Counted from the first letter of the stretch, positions 6,667-17,427 are shown. The stretch: 25,405 nucleotides of DNA from CAZKTF01 sp964555565 (GCA_964555565.1 CAZKTF010000021.1:1-25405), one strand, 5' to 3'. The notes: a model not told the origin generated them from the sequence alone. Numbers and translations are program-made.

Positions 6667-7464
6667 ATGCGCAGGGGGATCGCGGCGGCGGCGCTGGCTC
6701 TGGGACTCGCGGGGGCGGGCTGCTCCGCCTTCGCCCCGGACACCGGAGGGGGGACCGGGGAGGTCGATCCGAAGAAGGAGCAGACCAAGGCGGGAAGCCG
6801 CCTCGGGAAGCCCTACGACTTCATCGAGGTCTCGAAGATCGCGGTGGACGGGGCGAAGAAGTCGGTGAAGTTCGTGCTCCGGAACACGCTGGCGAAGCCC
6901 ATGGACTCGGACCTGTCCCTGGACGTCCTGTTCGCGTTCCGGGCGCCGGCCGACTCCTTCGCCCCCTACGTCCCCACCTTCGATCAGGTGGACGTGGACA
7001 TCCTCAAGGGGAACGAGTCCTCGAAGGAGATCGAGTCCACGGCGTCCTCGGAGGCCCAGGCGGAGCTGCTGTTCGTCCAGCTCCAGGCGGGCGGGGGCGA
7101 GGTGCGATCCACGGTCTCGCGGGAGGCCTCGCAGCAGTCCACCCGTGCGGGGACGCCGCTCCTGGCCGGGCAGGTGGAGTGCGTGGACGTGAAGGCGGAC
7201 CTGACCGCCGAGAAGCCCTGGATCGTCTTCAAGGTCGTCAACGCGCAGGGCAAGCCCCTCGAGGGGGTCCGCTACTCGGTGAAGCTCTACAAGAACGGGG
7301 CCGAGTACGCCGGCACGAAGGGCCCGCCGAAGTCGCTCAACCTGGGCCCGACGAAGGGGGACGTGCAGGAGGTCCGGATCGAAGTGCCGACCGCCGACCT
7401 CCCGGCGGGGACGACCCTCGCCGGCGCCTCCTACCAGCTCCGCCTGAAGAAGCCGCAGCAGTAG
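6667..7464 (+). CDS. Lipoprotein of unknown function (YcfL-like at most)
   Basis: This is a 265-residue lipoprotein. Its signal peptide ends in the lipobox AGAG-C19, and the mature protein starts with a Gly-rich linker. The AAAGGAGGG motif just upstream is a strong ribosome site for the ATG at 6667. The mature part is predicted beta-rich, with two repeated-looking halves: VDGAKKSVKFVLRNTLAKPM at about 60-80, then KPWIVFKVVNAQGKPLEGV at about 181-199. This resembles YcfL/DUF1425-type lipoproteins, in which a conserved strand precedes an N-x-x-x-KP motif, but I am not sure of the family. It lies between the secreted SUMF1-like protein and the large kinase, 25 bases before the latter, so it may be an envelope partner of the signalling proteins. 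Confidence 0.72.
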   Translation: MRRGIAAAALALGLAGAGCSAFAPDTGGGTGEVDPKKEQTKAGSRLGKPYDFIEVSKIAVDGAKKSVKFVLRNTLAKPMDSDLSLDVLFAFRAPADSFAPYVPTFDQVDVDILKGNESSKEIESTASSEAQAELLFVQLQAGGGEVRSTVSREASQQSTRAGTPLLAGQVECVDVKADLTAEKPWIVFKVVNAQGKPLEGVRYSVKLYKNGAEYAGTKGPPKSLNLGPTKGDVQEVRIEVPTADLPAGTTLAGASYQLRLKKPQQ

Positions 7465-7489
7465 GCAGGGAGGCCCCCGGACCCCCCCC

Positions 7490-10400
7490 GTGGCCGCCGA
7501 GCTGTCGGTCAACTGCCCCAAGTGCAGGGCCCCGAACTCCGTCCCCCTCGGGGCGGACGTGGAGACCTACAACTGCTCCTCCTGCGGGGCGGTCAACCCC
7601 GTCGTCGAGGCCAGCGCCGAGATCGCCCCCGCGGACCCCCTCATCGGGGCGACCATCTCCGACTGCAAGATCGTGGCGAAGATCGGGGAGGGCGGGTTCG
7701 GGGCGGTCTACAAGGCCAACGACCAGAACCTCCAGCGCTCCGTCGCGCTGAAGGTGATGCTCCAGTCGCTCACGAGCAGCGAGGATTTCGTCAAGAAGTT
7801 CATCCGCGAGGCCATCACGGCCGCACAGCTCAACCACCCGAACATCGTCGCCATCCACAAGGTCGGCAGGGACGAGAAGCTCGGGATCCACTACCTCATC
7901 ATGGAGTTCCTCGAGGGGAAGACGCTGGCGGACCTCGTGGAGGACAAGGGGGTCCTGAAGCCCGAGGAGGCCATCAGCATCATCCTGCAGTGCTCGGAGG
8001 CCCTGGCCGCGGCGCACGACAAGAACATCGTCCACCGCGACATCAAGCCCGAGAACATCATGATCGACCGTCGCGGGACGGTGAAGATCATGGACTTCGG
8101 GCTCGCCAAGGTCGTGCAGCCCGACATGAAGTCCACCAAGGTGATGGGGACCCCCCACTACATGTCCCCCGAGCAGTTCGAGGGGAAGCAGGTGGACGGC
8201 CGCACGGACATCTACTCGCTGGGCGTGACCTTCTTCTACGTCCTCAGCAAGGCCCGTCCCTACGAGGGGACGAACACGGTCCAGATCATCTACGCGATCC
8301 TCACGTCGGAGCCGAAGTCGCTCCTCGAGGCGAACCCCGCGGTGCCGGCCGAGCTGTGGACCATCGTGAAGAAGATGATCGCGAAGAAGGTCGAGGACCG
8401 CTACCAGAACTTCCGCGAGATCCGCAAGGACCTGCTCACGTACCAGGAGAAGTCCCTCGCCGACCGGATCAACTGCCCCTCCTGCGGCGCCAGGAACCCC
8501 CGCGGCCGGAAGTTCTGCCGGCAGTGCGGCGAGAACCTCCAGGTCAAGTGCCCGGCCTGCAACGCCGACGAGGTCGCGGGCGTCCAGGTCTGCTCCCACT
8601 GCGGGGCCCAGATCGAGACGCTCGTCACGGTCCGCCAGAACCTCGAGAGGGCCCTCAAGCTCAAGTCGGTGGGGGACCTCCGGCGCGCCTTCCTCCTGCT
8701 GAAGGAGGTCCTGAAGCTCGACCCCGCCCACGCGATCGCGAAGAAGGAGCTGCTGGACATCGAGACCGCGCTGAAGGAGGTGGAGAGCACCCAGGTCGAG
8801 GCCCTGGAGCTGGAGAAGACCGGGAACCTCCAGGAGGCGCTGCAGAAGGTCGAGTCCCTCCTCGGGCGGTACCCGGCCGCGGAGGAAGTGAAGCGGCAGC
8901 GCGACACGATCAAGCGGGCCTACGACGCCCGGATCATCGGGCAGCACGTGGCCCGGGCCGACGAGGCAACCGCCGCGGGGAACCTCCCGGCGGCCATGGC
9001 CTCGCTCGACGGCGCGCTGCGCCTGGACCCCGCGCGGGAGGACGTCCTCGCCAAGAAGAAGGAGGTCGAGGCGAAGATCGGGGCCGCCGACGAGGCCCGC
9101 AACGCCGCCAGCGCCGCCTTCGAGGCCAAGCGCTACGCCGAGGCCTTCCGCCGCGCCACGGAGGTGCTCCGCGCGCACCCCACGGACGCCGCGATGGCCC
9201 AGGTCCTCGAGAAGTGCCGCGGGTTCCTCGAGTCGAGCGAGGAGTTCGTGCGGCGCGGCTCCGACCACCTCCGCGCCGGGCGCCTCCCCGAGGCGAAGAA
9301 GGAGCTGGAGGCCGCCACCCAGCTCCGCCCGGACGACGAGAAGGTCCGTTCCATGCTCGCGGACGTGGACGCCCGGCTGACCGCGCTCCGCAGGAAGCTG
9401 GCGGAGGCCCGGACCGCGCTCGCCGAGCGCGAGTTCGAGACGGCCCGGCAGCGGGTCGCCGAGGTGGTGCGGGCCCTCCCGGGCGACCCCGAGGCGCTCG
9501 GCCTCATGGCGACCATCGCCCGCCAGGAGCAGGAGTCGAAGAAGGCCACCTCGGTCAAGATGGCCATGGACGAGGGGGCGGACTACGAGAAGGACGGGAA
9601 CCTGGAGGGGGCGCTCACCTGCTACCAGCAGGCCCTCGAGGTGGACTCCGACTCCTCGGATGCCGGGAAGGCCCGCGACCGGGTCGAGGCCCGGCTCCGC
9701 GAGATCTCCTCGGTCCGCGCGCTGGCCGACGAGCACCTCCGCGACGGGCGGTACGAGGAGGCCCTGGACGCGCTGGAGCGGCTCCGGAAGCTCCTCCCCG
9801 CCGACACCGGGGTGGCGAACGAGGCCGAGGACGCCCGCGCCAAGGCCCTCAAGATCTCGAGCGCGCTCCGGCGCGCGGAGGAGGCGGCCTCGAGGATGGA
9901 GCACGCCGTCGCCGTCGAGGCGTCGAAGGAAGTCCTCTCGCTGAGCGGCGTCCACCACCGCGCCCAGTCCCTCAAGCGCGATGCCGAGCGCGCGATGGCC
10001 GTCATCGAGCGCCACCTGAAGGAGGCGGACCGGCTCATCGGGTCGGAACTTTTCGACGAGGCCCTGGACCAGCTCAAGAAGGCGAAGACCAAGGGCGCGC
10101 GGGAGAAGCAGACCGGCGAGCTCCACAAGGTCGCCGTCGAGGGGATCACCGCGGCGCTCAAGACGGAGGCCACGCGCTCCTACACGATGGGGGACTACGC
10201 CGCGGCCCTGGACGCCTACGAGCGGATACTGGAGCTGCGCGGGAGCGACGGCGACGCCTCGAAGGGGAAGAAGGAGGCGGAGAAGCGCCTCCGGGCGCTC
10301 ACGAGCGAGCCGCTGTCGCTGCGGGCCGTCGTGGCGGGCGCGGCGGCGGTCCTCCTCTTCATGTTCCAGGTGGCCGCGGTGCAGTTCAACACGGAGCACA

Positions 10401-11218
10401 CCGCGCCGAGCGGCGGCACCGGCCAGCCGACTACGACCTCCACAGTCCGGCCCATCGAGGAGGCCTGCTGGGATCTCGAGAACGCGGGCCAGTGGGCCCA
10501 GGCGCTCGAGGCCTGGAAGAAGCAGGACGCCCGGGGCGCGAACAAGGACGTCGTGGACAACGCCGCGCAGTTCCTCGGGGCCTACCTGGCGTCCGGGGAC
10601 GGCACGAAGGACACCTACGACCGGCTGGTCGAGTTCCAGAAGGTGGACGGGGTCCTCGGGCAGTCGGACGAGAAGGTCCGCGAGAAGCGGATCGCGGCCG
10701 GCAGGGAGCGCGTCCAGGAGCTCTCGAACAGGCTGCTCGCCGAACTGAAGGACGAGGAGGCGAAGGGCACCATGGGCGAGCCGCTGGCGATGGCGGGGAA
10801 GTACGCGGATGCGGAGATCCTCTCCGAGGGTCGCACCCACCTCGGGGCGGACGCGCTGGTGAAGGAGGCGAACAGCCGGCTCGATCGCCTCAAGGCGCGC
10901 GACAAGTTCGCCGCCGCCATCAAGCGGGCCGCGCTGACCCCGTCCCTGGAGAACTGGGTGGAAGCGGTCGAGAAGGTCGAGAAGGGCGCGGAGGACATCC
11001 AGGACGGGACGCTCCGGACCGAGCTCCTGGCCGAGTACCGCGTCACGGTCCGGGACGAGTGGCGCAAGAGCCTCCTCGCGCGGTTCCCGCGGGACCCGAA
11101 GACCTCGAGCGATACGGACTTCCTCCGGGCCGTCCAGGAGGCGTCCGACTTCGCGGAGCGCTTCGTCCCCAGGGAGGACGAGAAGGCCTTCCGGGAATCG
11201 CTGGGGACCGGGCGCTAG
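7490..11218 (+). CDS. Giant Ser/Thr kinase with zinc ribbons and TPR-like repeats
   Basis: This 1242-residue transmembrane Hanks-type kinase starts at GTG, with a weak upstream GGGAGG. A zinc ribbon (C9, C12, C29, C32) comes first. The kinase domain spans about 58-315: GEGGFGAVY at 66-74, K88, E107, HRD with D184, DFG at 202-204, and GTPHYMSPEQ at 220-229. All catalytic residues are present. A double zinc ribbon follows (C329, C332, C343, C346; C354, C357, C368, C371). About eight helical TPR-like repeats then occupy 380-930, each near 50 residues and marked by LxxDP-type turns. A membrane helix lies near 944-966, and about 275 residues are extracytoplasmic. It should phosphorylate cytosolic targets and sense across the membrane. 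PP2C follows 16 bases downstream. Confidence 0.92.
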   Translation: MAAELSVNCPKCRAPNSVPLGADVETYNCSSCGAVNPVVEASAEIAPADPLIGATISDCKIVAKIGEGGFGAVYKANDQNLQRSVALKVMLQSLTSSEDFVKKFIREAITAAQLNHPNIVAIHKVGRDEKLGIHYLIMEFLEGKTLADLVEDKGVLKPEEAISIILQCSEALAAAHDKNIVHRDIKPENIMIDRRGTVKIMDFGLAKVVQPDMKSTKVMGTPHYMSPEQFEGKQVDGRTDIYSLGVTFFYVLSKARPYEGTNTVQIIYAILTSEPKSLLEANPAVPAELWTIVKKMIAKKVEDRYQNFREIRKDLLTYQEKSLADRINCPSCGARNPRGRKFCRQCGENLQVKCPACNADEVAGVQVCSHCGAQIETLVTVRQNLERALKLKSVGDLRRAFLLLKEVLKLDPAHAIAKKELLDIETALKEVESTQVEALELEKTGNLQEALQKVESLLGRYPAAEEVKRQRDTIKRAYDARIIGQHVARADEATAAGNLPAAMASLDGALRLDPAREDVLAKKKEVEAKIGAADEARNAASAAFEAKRYAEAFRRATEVLRAHPTDAAMAQVLEKCRGFLESSEEFVRRGSDHLRAGRLPEAKKELEAATQLRPDDEKVRSMLADVDARLTALRRKLAEARTALAEREFETARQRVAEVVRALPGDPEALGLMATIARQEQESKKATSVKMAMDEGADYEKDGNLEGALTCYQQALEVDSDSSDAGKARDRVEARLREISSVRALADEHLRDGRYEEALDALERLRKLLPADTGVANEAEDARAKALKISSALRRAEEAASRMEHAVAVEASKEVLSLSGVHHRAQSLKRDAERAMAVIERHLKEADRLIGSELFDEALDQLKKAKTKGAREKQTGELHKVAVEGITAALKTEATRSYTMGDYAAALDAYERILELRGSDGDASKGKKEAEKRLRALTSEPLSLRAVVAGAAAVLLFMFQVAAVQFNTEHTAPSGGTGQPTTTSTVRPIEEACWDLENAGQWAQALEAWKKQDARGANKDVVDNAAQFLGAYLASGDGTKDTYDRLVEFQKVDGVLGQSDEKVREKRIAAGRERVQELSNRLLAELKDEEAKGTMGEPLAMAGKYADAEILSEGRTHLGADALVKEANSRLDRLKARDKFAAAIKRAALTPSLENWVEAVEKVEKGAEDIQDGTLRTELLAEYRVTVRDEWRKSLLARFPRDPKTSSDTDFLRAVQEASDFAERFVPREDEKAFRESLGTGR

Positions 11219-11234
11219 GCACGGGAGACAGGGC

Positions 11235-13199
11235 ATGGCCAGTGAGCAGGGGAAGGAGGTCCGGTTCACGGCGCTCGCCCTCACCGACGTGGGCCGCGTC
11301 CGGGAGCACAACGAGGACAACTTCCTCGCCGCGGACCTGGCGACCGGGAAGAGGGGGACGAGCGGGGAGGTCCTCTCGGGGAGCATCGGCCGCAAGGGGC
11401 TCACGCTCGTGGTCGCGGACGGCATGGGGGGCGCCGCCGCGGGCGAGGTGGCGAGCCAGATGGCCGTGGACACCCTGCTCAAGGAGTTCTCCTCCGCCGA
11501 CCTCGGGGGGACGGTCCAGGCGGAGCCGGACGTCATCGCGCTCCTCGAGGCGAGCATCCACAAGGCCAACGAGGCCATCTTCCGCAAGGGCCAGGAGAGC
11601 CGCGACCACCACGGCATGGGGACGACCCTCACGGTGGCCGTGCTCGTCGGCCCCTCGCTCTACCTGTCGCAGGTGGGGGACTCGCGGGGCTACATCCTCC
11701 GCAAGGGCCAGCTCCGGCAGGTGACCCGGGACCAGTCCCTCATCGGGCAGCTCATCGAGGAGGGGACGCTCACCGAGGAGCAGGCGGAGAAGCTCGGCGG
11801 GAAGAACATCATCCTCCAGGCCCTGGGCGTGGAGGAGAACCTCAAGATCGAGAGCAAGCGGTACGACGTCCTGGCCGGCGACGTCCTGATGCTCTGCTCC
11901 GACGGCCTGAGCGGCATGGTGAAGGACGCGGACATGGAGAAGATCCTCCTCGAGGAGCACGACCTCCCGAAGGCGGCGAAGAAGCTCATCGACGCGGCCA
12001 ACGCCAACGGGGGGAAGGACAACGTCACGGCGCTGCTGGGGCGGTTCGAGGGCTCCGGGCTGCGCGAGCCGCTGGCCCCGCTGACGGACGCCGAGAAGGC
12101 GGGGGGCTCCTGGCGCGCGCCGCCGCCGCCGAAGTCGAAGGCCGGCCGGAACGCCGTCATCGTCACGGCGGCGATCCTCGCCGTGGCGGGGGTCTTCCTA
12201 CTGCGGCCGCAGCCCAAGCTCGTCCACGTGACCACGAACGTCGCGGACACGCAGGTCGTCCTCAAGGCGGCGTCGGAGGACCTGAAGGACTTCGCGGAGA
12301 GGAGGGGGACCGCCTCCCCTGGCAAGGACCTCGACCTGGACGGGCTCCCCCGGGGAAAGTACGTCGTCGAGGGGTCCGCGGGGGGGTACGCGGCGGACAG
12401 CCGGGAGGTGGACGCGACGAAGGAGGGCCGCACCTACGAGGCCCCGCTGCACCTGCGCCGCCCGCCCGCGAAGTCCCTGAAGGTCAAGCCCCCGCCCTAC
12501 GGCGACAAGGGGGGGACCCTCGACAGGGTCCGCGTCCGGCTCGTGCACAAGGAGACCGAGGACACGAGCCGCGAGCTGGAGGTGCGCCCGACCCCGGGTC
12601 CGGAGGCGGACCCGGTGATCCTGGCCTGGGGCCGGTGGGAGATGGAGGTCTCCCGGCCGGGCTTCCGGACCCGCACCGAGCCCGTCGTGTCGGAGTCGGG
12701 GAAGGACCTGGTCGTCTCCCTCGAGCCCCTCGAGGAAGTCCGCGGGACGCTCACGGTGAAGGACGCCGCCGAGGGGTCCGAGGTCACCGCCTGGGACGGG
12801 GAGGAGTGCGTCCGAGGTCCGGACCCCGCCGGGCCCCTCGGGAAGATCGACCTCAAGGTCCGGGCCTGTCCGCTGCTCGTCCGCGTGACGAAGCCGGACC
12901 ACGACAAGTTCGAGAAGAACGTCGAGGTGAAGGAGGCCGGCGAGAACGTGGTGAGCCTCGCCGAGCACCCGGCCCGGCTCGTCTTCGTCGCGCCCGAGGG
13001 GACGTCGGTCGATTCCCTCTCCGCCCCCGGAGGGGCCACCTACTCCGAGACGGTCGGGCCGGGAAAGGACCGGACCCGCGAGGTGAGGGTCCGGCCCGGG
13101 AAGTGGCACTTCAGGGCCACCCCGACGGTCGGGAAGGCGATCGAGTTCGACCTCGAGCTGGAGCCGGGCCAGCACGTGAAGCATACGGTCGGCCCCTGA
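11235..13199 (+). CDS. Membrane-anchored PP2C-family Ser/Thr phosphatase with extracytoplasmic domain
   Basis: This is a 654-residue protein. Residues 1-272 form a complete PP2C (PPM) domain: REHNEDN with E27 and D28, VVADGMGG with D62 and G63, HHGMGTTL, QVGDSRGY with D149, CSDGLSG with D213, and GGKDNVTALL with D262. These are the Mn/Mg-binding acidic residues of bacterial Stp/PrpC phosphatases. A Pro- and Lys-rich linker leads to one membrane helix at about 304-322. The remaining 330 residues are beta-rich and PEGA- or carboxypeptidase-regulatory-like, with repeated short domains. Bacterial PP2C proteins usually reverse the partner kinase, and this gene lies between two kinase genes. The outward half suggests that phosphatase activity is itself regulated from the envelope side. 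The ATG has GGGAGACAGGG upstream. Confidence 0.92.
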   Translation: MASEQGKEVRFTALALTDVGRVREHNEDNFLAADLATGKRGTSGEVLSGSIGRKGLTLVVADGMGGAAAGEVASQMAVDTLLKEFSSADLGGTVQAEPDVIALLEASIHKANEAIFRKGQESRDHHGMGTTLTVAVLVGPSLYLSQVGDSRGYILRKGQLRQVTRDQSLIGQLIEEGTLTEEQAEKLGGKNIILQALGVEENLKIESKRYDVLAGDVLMLCSDGLSGMVKDADMEKILLEEHDLPKAAKKLIDAANANGGKDNVTALLGRFEGSGLREPLAPLTDAEKAGGSWRAPPPPKSKAGRNAVIVTAAILAVAGVFLLRPQPKLVHVTTNVADTQVVLKAASEDLKDFAERRGTASPGKDLDLDGLPRGKYVVEGSAGGYAADSREVDATKEGRTYEAPLHLRRPPAKSLKVKPPPYGDKGGTLDRVRVRLVHKETEDTSRELEVRPTPGPEADPVILAWGRWEMEVSRPGFRTRTEPVVSESGKDLVVSLEPLEEVRGTLTVKDAAEGSEVTAWDGEECVRGPDPAGPLGKIDLKVRACPLLVRVTKPDHDKFEKNVEVKEAGENVVSLAEHPARLVFVAPEGTSVDSLSAPGGATYSETVGPGKDRTREVRVRPGKWHFRATPTVGKAIEFDLELEPGQHVKHTVGP

Positions 13200-13220
13200 G
13201 CGGTGCGTGGAACTCCCCTG

Positions 13221-14720
<1,500 letters not shown>

Positions 14721-14774
14721 GGGGGGGAGGAACCCCGGTCCCCCCGAGAGGCTTGAATCGTCGCAAGATCCGCT

Positions 14775-14803
14775 TTGCCCGGGACTACGGCGCATGGTAG
14801 GTT
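14775..14803 (+). promoter_or_regulatory. Sigma70-like promoter before the export locus
   Basis: TTGCCC at 14775-14780 is followed after 17 bases by TAGGTT at 14798-14803, with TG at 14795-14796 giving an extended -10. Transcription would begin near 14810, about 65 bases before the ATG at 14876. It separates the export genes from the signalling operon. Confidence 0.5.
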
Positions 14804-14875
14804 GGCGGGGAATCGACGGAACCCCGGCGGGGGGGGGTCGCTTCGCGAGGGGCGAAGGCTAGGGAGGGTTTCGGC

Positions 14876-15751
14876 ATGGCTCGCGCGCTGGCGTGGATGG
14901 TCGCCCCGGTGGTCCTCGTGGCGGGTGCGTCGGCGGCCCTGGCCGCGGACACGGTGGACGGCACGAAGCTCAAGGTCGGCGCCGTCGTGAACGGCCCCGC
15001 CACCGTGACCGGGGTCGAGAAGGACGACCAGGTCCTGCTCCGTCCCGGCGCGGTCCTCGTCTGCCTGGAGCCCGACACGGAGGGGTCCGGGGCGAGCCAG
15101 GTCAAGACCCTCCACCTCTTCCTCAAGAAGGGCGGGGCGGACGCGAGGGTCGGCTTCCTGACCCGCCTGTCCACGCCCTCCTTCTACGCCTTCCCCGAGA
15201 AGCAGGGGGTGCGGGCCGAGTTCTACGTCGAGACCTTCAGCGCCGAGCTGGGCTACGCCCGCGCGAAGAAGGGCTCGGGGCTCCTCCGGGTCGTGGACAC
15301 CGTCCGGGGCGCCGAGATCCACCTGAACGAGGAGCAGGGGGTCACGCTCTCGGCCCCGAAGACGGGGAAGATCACCTTCACGACCGACCCCTACAACGCC
15401 TTCGAGCGCGGACTCGTGCGGGTCTACTACCCGCTCGCCTCGGGCCTCGTCATCGACCTCAAGGTCCCCAAGGCGACCACGGGCACCGTCGGCCCCGCGG
15501 AGCGCGCCGGGGAGACGAGGATCGAGAACCTCATCTCCTCCTGGAAGAACGGTTCGATCCGGATCGTCACCGTGCTGGGCGGGGCGGTCGTGAAGGAAGC
15601 GGGGCTCGGCCCCGGCGTCCACGCGAACGTCACCGAGTCGGGCGACATCGAGATCGGCTTCGTGAAGGTGGACTTCAAGGCCGTGAACGCGGCGATCTCG
15701 CTGACGAGCGAGTTCGCCTCCGCCGCGGTGAGCCTCTTCTTCAGGCCGTAG
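14876..15751 (+). CDS. Exported protein of unknown function heading the export locus
   Basis: This is a 291-residue protein that I do not recognise. The signal peptide has a hydrophobic core at about 6-22 and a probable cleavage after ALA near residue 24. The mature protein is almost all short beta-strands. It begins VDGTKLKVGAVVNGPATVTGV, a pattern loosely like FecR-type extracytoplasmic beta domains, and its last third alternates small and hydrophobic residues up to SLFFRP. There are no cysteines except one near the N-terminal third and no catalytic motif. AGGGAGGG just upstream supports the ATG. Its place between a candidate promoter and the beta-barrel gene suggests an envelope role in polysaccharide export; a small outer-membrane or periplasmic accessory protein is a guess. 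Confidence 0.68.
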   Translation: MARALAWMVAPVVLVAGASAALAADTVDGTKLKVGAVVNGPATVTGVEKDDQVLLRPGAVLVCLEPDTEGSGASQVKTLHLFLKKGGADARVGFLTRLSTPSFYAFPEKQGVRAEFYVETFSAELGYARAKKGSGLLRVVDTVRGAEIHLNEEQGVTLSAPKTGKITFTTDPYNAFERGLVRVYYPLASGLVIDLKVPKATTGTVGPAERAGETRIENLISSWKNGSIRIVTVLGGAVVKEAGLGPGVHANVTESGDIEIGFVKVDFKAVNAAISLTSEFASAAVSLFFRP

Positions 15752-15817
15752 CCGCGGACGCGGCGTCGGGGGCGCGCCCCGGGCGGGACGGAGGGAAGGC
15801 CCGGGGGGAGCGACGGC

Positions 15818-15846
15818 GGGCGCGCCAGTGGGCGCGCCAGTGGGCG
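15818..15846. repeat. Short 12-bp tandem repeat
   Basis: GGGCGCGCCAGT occurs at 15818-15829 and 15830-15841, with a partial third copy GGGCG at 15842-15846. It lies in the 118-base gap before the beta-barrel gene and makes an alternative GTG start at 15828 look spurious. Confidence 0.7.
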
Positions 15847-15869
15847 AAACGGTGCAGCGGAGAGGTGAG

Positions 15870-17411
15870 ATGAGGACAACTCGGGTCGCGGTATCGGCCG
15901 GGGCGGCGCTGGCCTGCGTCCTCGCTGCGGGGGCCGCGGGGGCGAAGGAACTCCGTCCCGGGCTCGCGGAGGGGATCGCGGACTGGGTCAAGCGGACCGG
16001 CGACAACGTCCGCGAGACCACGATCTTCGGCCTCAAGCCCACGCTCCGCTTCTCGGAGACCCTCGAGTACACCGACAACGTCTACTACGCCGCCAAGGAC
16101 GAGAAGATCGTCGTGAGCAGGAACCCGGACGGGATCCCCGCCTTCGGGGACACGACCCTCGCGAACCCCAAGTTCGGGAAGCCGCCGGGCCGCGTCCACG
16201 ACTTCCGGAACACGGTGGAGCTGGCCGCCGGGCTCGACTGGAAGCTGAACCCGAACCTCGGGGGGCTCCTCGTGGACGCCCCGGAGAAGATCACGGTCCT
16301 CGCCGCGAGCATCACGAGCACCGAGTACGCCCGCCGGGGCGGGCCGGACGCCGTGAACACGAGCCTCCGGAGCGAGATCCCCTTCCTCCTGAACAACCTC
16401 TTCAAGGTCCGGAAGGAGGGGAGCCGCTTCTACTTCGACGCGAAGGGGGACTACTCGCGGATCACCGACCCCCTCGGCGTCCAGAAGTTCGAGCTCAACA
16501 ACAACCAGCTCAAGCTGCTCTCCAACGTGGAGTCCTTCGAGCGGGTGGAGTGGTCCGCCAGCGGCACCTTCGGCTGGAAGGGCAAGAGCTTCGACGCCAA
16601 GGTGACGGGCCGGTACTACTCGATGTCCTTCACGAGCAGCCAGTTCCGGCAGGCGGAGCACGTCGAGAGTTCCTGGTACGGGGAGGTCGGGTTCACCATC
16701 CCGAAGACGTCGCAGCGGGTCTTCGGGCTCTACGAGTACACCGACTACGCCTTCGACGGGAACAAGGACTTCCCCGACGCGGGCATCAGCGACTTCGCCC
16801 GCACGCGCACGGGCCTCGGCTGGGAGGGCCCGGTCCTCTCGAAGAAGATGAAGGGGAGGGCCCAGCTCGTCTACATGGCGACGGAGAACTTCCACAACGG
16901 CCTCGACGCCCCGGGGCTCTTCGACGAGTACCACGGGCTCGGCGCCTCGACCCAGTTCTTCTACAAGCCCTGGGACCGGCGGGACGTCCAGTTCCAGCTC
17001 CAGTACGAACGGTACGTGGACTTCTCCGCGATCGCGAACTCGAAGACCATCGACCGCGCCACCTTCACGATCGTCAACCGGTTCAACAAGCGGCTCACCG
17101 GGGAGTTCCTCTACACGCTGGAGAACACCCAGGTCGCGGGCCCGGGCTCCAAGATCAAGCCGGGCACCATCGGCGTCATCGAGGCCCCCGGGAACATCCG
17201 GCTCTTCCAGGAGGTGGGGCTCGGGGTGAAGTACGAGCTGTTCAAGTACGGGATGCTCGAGTGCCGCTACTCCCTCCGGCACCAGGGCTCCCGGAACGAG
17301 AGGGCCTCGATCTTCACGGACGACCCGACGACCAACCAGCCCTACATCGTCCAGCCCGACAACGACTTCAACGTGAACATCCTCTCCATCGGGCTCACGG
17401 TGGCGTTCTAG
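15870..17411 (+). CDS. Outer-membrane beta-barrel protein of a polysaccharide export locus
   Basis: This 513-residue protein starts at ATG 15870, because a clean signal peptide begins there and is cleaved after AGA at residue 25; AGAGG precedes the start. An earlier GTG at 15828 would only add sequence encoded by a tandem repeat. The mature protein has many alternating amphipathic strands rich in Tyr and Phe, such as LRFSETLEYTDNVYY, where the YTDNV motif is common in EPS-associated barrels. It ends ILSIGLTVAF, and a terminal Phe is the usual outer-membrane insertion signal. The gene precedes the OPX lipoprotein by 16 bases. In the composite OPX/beta-barrel route described for Myxococcus Wzp proteins, such a barrel forms the outer-membrane pore for the polysaccharide. 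Function is inferred from these traits and context. Confidence 0.82.
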   Translation: MRTTRVAVSAGAALACVLAAGAAGAKELRPGLAEGIADWVKRTGDNVRETTIFGLKPTLRFSETLEYTDNVYYAAKDEKIVVSRNPDGIPAFGDTTLANPKFGKPPGRVHDFRNTVELAAGLDWKLNPNLGGLLVDAPEKITVLAASITSTEYARRGGPDAVNTSLRSEIPFLLNNLFKVRKEGSRFYFDAKGDYSRITDPLGVQKFELNNNQLKLLSNVESFERVEWSASGTFGWKGKSFDAKVTGRYYSMSFTSSQFRQAEHVESSWYGEVGFTIPKTSQRVFGLYEYTDYAFDGNKDFPDAGISDFARTRTGLGWEGPVLSKKMKGRAQLVYMATENFHNGLDAPGLFDEYHGLGASTQFFYKPWDRRDVQFQLQYERYVDFSAIANSKTIDRATFTIVNRFNKRLTGEFLYTLENTQVAGPGSKIKPGTIGVIEAPGNIRLFQEVGLGVKYELFKYGMLECRYSLRHQGSRNERASIFTDDPTTNQPYIVQPDNDFNVNILSIGLTVAF

Positions 17412-17427
17412 GTCGGGAGGGGAGTCC

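Noticed and set aside
7337..11632. A 1431-residue open frame on the minus strand antisense to the large kinase
   Set aside because: It is a mirror of GC-rich third positions, low-complexity in Leu/Arg/Gly/Val, without any domain, while the plus strand has a complete kinase with all catalytic motifs.
7522..11724. A 1400-residue plus-strand frame overlapping the kinase
   Set aside because: The product is an Arg/Gly/Pro-rich out-of-frame shadow with no motif.
14721..14752. G-run and C-run pair after the second kinase as an intrinsic terminator
   Set aside because: The arms can pair only with a long purine/pyrimidine loop and no T-tract follows, so I do not call a terminator.
15828..15869. Upstream GTG start for the beta-barrel protein
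   Set aside because: The added 14 residues are encoded partly by a 12-bp tandem repeat and would bury the signal peptide; the ATG at 15870 is preferred.
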